DNA of 6,707 bases. Source: Thermoplasmatota archaeon. Lineage in GTDB: Archaea > Thermoplasmatota > E2 > DHVEG-1. Below, piece after piece: positions 6,102 to 6,707 of this stretch. Numbering within the stretch: the stretch's first letter is position 1; each line of letters begins with the position of its first letter. The notes beneath the pieces were generated by a model. It saw only the letters and a list, made by a program, of their open reading frames with translations, had not been told where the DNA came from and searched no databases. The stretch lies in the NCBI GenBank assembly GCA_018824925.1, contig JAHJFH010000350.1:1-6707 (forward strand). The letters are read 5' to 3'. The translations under genes and the position numbers were made by a program.

Positions 6102-6139
6102 TTATATATATGCAAATTCATATACAAAAAGATATATAA
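6102..6139 (+). promoter_or_regulatory. Promoter region of the small-gene cluster
   Basis: TTATATATA (6102-6110) and GATATATAA (6131-6139) are both TATA-like. The first fits a start near 6132 and a 25-base leader containing AAAGGA (6143-6148), eight bases before the ATG at 6157. The second is somewhat too close to the ATG. The 247 bases between the integrase stop and the first small gene otherwise contain only AT-rich sequence with no convincing reading frame. Confidence 0.45.
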
Positions 6140-6156
6140 GATAAAGGAAACGCATT

Positions 6157-6303
6157 ATGATTTCTCCAAATAAAGCACTACAAAAATTTCACTCACGTTT
6201 TTGTCCCCAACTCCCAATCGATTCCCCCAAAATGATACCAATACTTTTAGAAGAAATTGCTAAAAAAAATAAGGAAAATGAAGAGTATGACCCCACAAAA
6301 TGA
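6157..6303 (+). CDS. 48-residue hypothetical protein, weakly TFB cyclin-repeat-like
   Basis: A short frame from ATG 6157 to TGA 6301-6303, preceded by AAAGGA at suitable spacing and a strong TATA box. It begins MISPNKALQKFHSRFCPQLP and ends ENEEYDPTK. The stretch FHSRFCPQL, then about fourteen helical residues ending in EEIAKKNKE, then YDPT, resembles the opening of the second cyclin repeat of archaeal transcription factor B (pattern YxxRFxxxL, helix, GxxPxG). It stops before the conserved Ala-rich core helix, and I find no frameshifted continuation in the other frames. It could be a remnant of a TFB, a mimic that contacts TBP or DNA, or a chance likeness. The next gene starts 17 bases before this stop, in another frame, which suggests translational coupling. 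Confidence 0.5.
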   Translation: MISPNKALQKFHSRFCPQLPIDSPKMIPILLEEIAKKNKENEEYDPTK

Positions 6304-6457
6304 AACATCAAAAGTTATTAGATTGATAGGACATCTGAATAAAATTATTTTCAGTGAATTAAAACTACTTACGAATATATTGAGGGATTTCTTCTTATAT
6401 ATTTCACAATCTCATCTGAAAAATTATGAGCAAAAAATTGAAATTAATTCATTATAA
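6287..6457 (+). CDS. 56-residue hypothetical protein, paralogue of the next gene
   Basis: The protein starts MTPQNETSKVIRLIGHLN and ends EQKIEINSL; residues 9-32 look helical, and the rest is mixed. ATG 6287 overlaps the preceding gene's end by 17 bases. An in-frame TTG at 6257 would add ten Lys-rich residues, but the ATG is preferred because from it the protein aligns without gaps with the start of the next gene: M1, Q4, V10, L13, I14, H16, I21, E24 and L32 are identical, and several other positions are conservative. I do not recognise the family. No Cys, signal peptide or membrane segment is seen. Given its size and place behind an integrase, a regulatory or element-maintenance role is possible but not shown. 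Confidence 0.55.
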   Translation: MTPQNETSKVIRLIGHLNKIIFSELKLLTNILRDFFLYISQSHLKNYEQKIEINSL

Positions 6458-6505
6458 CCATGATAAGAAAATTCAATATTAATAAAACATAAAGAGAGAC
6501 CAACA

Positions 6506-6707
6506 ATGAGAAACCAAAGTGATATTCCCTTAGTCCTTGGCTTAATCGCCCATATCGATGCAAACATAGCACCTGAAATCGAACACATTTTTGAGAATCT
6601 GCAAGGACTTCACCCGGTTTACTATCGAATATCCAAAAATAAACTCTTCATTAATGAAATTAAAATAAAAAGTAACCAAAGTAACGATGACAAAGAAATT
6701 TCCAAAG
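6506..6707 (+). CDS. Hypothetical protein, 3' truncated by window edge
   Basis: The frame opens with ATG 6506, 48 bases after the previous stop, and is still open at the window end after 67 codons. It begins MRNQSDIPLVLGLIAHID, continues with a helical stretch ANIAPEIEHIFENLQ, and then a strand-rich part (VYYRISKNKLFINEIKIK). A purine run, AAAGAGAGA (6491-6499), precedes the start. The first 32 residues resemble the preceding small protein, and this gene is longer, so the neighbour may be a shortened copy. I do not recognise the family. Its size and C-terminal domain cannot be judged here. Confidence 0.6.
   Translation, partial: MRNQSDIPLVLGLIAHIDANIAPEIEHIFENLQGLHPVYYRISKNKLFINEIKIKSNQSNDDKEISK

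Noticed and set aside
4629..6707. Second copy of the tRNA 3' end (distal attachment site)
   Set aside because: I looked by eye for the T-arm and acceptor sequence downstream and saw no convincing copy, so any distal site must lie outside the window.
1..6707. CRISPR array or long tandem repeats
   Set aside because: No regularly spaced repeats were seen. The repeated Asn-rich units within 2900-3350 are protein-level beta-helix repeats, not DNA repeats.

Overview
The window most likely comes from an archaeon, probably a Euryarchaeote in the Thermoplasmatota. The support is an archaeal-type GTP cyclohydrolase (MptA), TATA-box promoters placed for leaderless transcription, a tRNA-Thr with no encoded CCA, an archaeal tyrosine recombinase with a C-terminal zinc ribbon, and a secreted protease joined to a NosD-like beta-helix. 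The lineage is inferred from gene content and style, not from a phylogenetic marker.

Layout, left half (1-4394): the window opens with what looks like the C-terminal end of a truncated gene (2-109, +). A lone small secreted protein of unknown function follows (177-539, +) and ends at a hairpin plus T-rich terminator. It converges on three leftward genes. Reading in their own direction (right to left), these are a secreted papain-like peptidase with a beta-helix domain (4394-2781), mptA for the first step of archaeal pterin synthesis (2726-1839), and a beta-decarboxylating dehydrogenase of the isocitrate/homoisocitrate family (1766-639). mptA has its own leaderless promoter. The dehydrogenase lies 72 bases behind it and may be read through from it. 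I see no metabolic link between the protease and the two enzymes.

Layout, right half (4395-6707): an AT-rich divergent promoter region leads to an intact tRNA-Thr(GGU) gene (4557-4628). Sixty bases further on, in the same direction, begins a complete tyrosine integrase (4689-5909). A tRNA gene directly followed by an integrase is the usual edge of an integrated archaeal element, with the tRNA 3' end as the attachment site. Beyond the integrase the sequence becomes visibly AT-rich and holds three very small genes that I cannot assign with confidence: a 48-residue protein with a weak resemblance to part of a TFB cyclin repeat, a 56-residue protein whose start overlaps it, and a third gene cut by the window end. 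The second and third align without gaps from their first Met over 32 residues and look like diverged tandem paralogues. This right arm is the most likely place for an undescribed system, but most of it lies outside the window.
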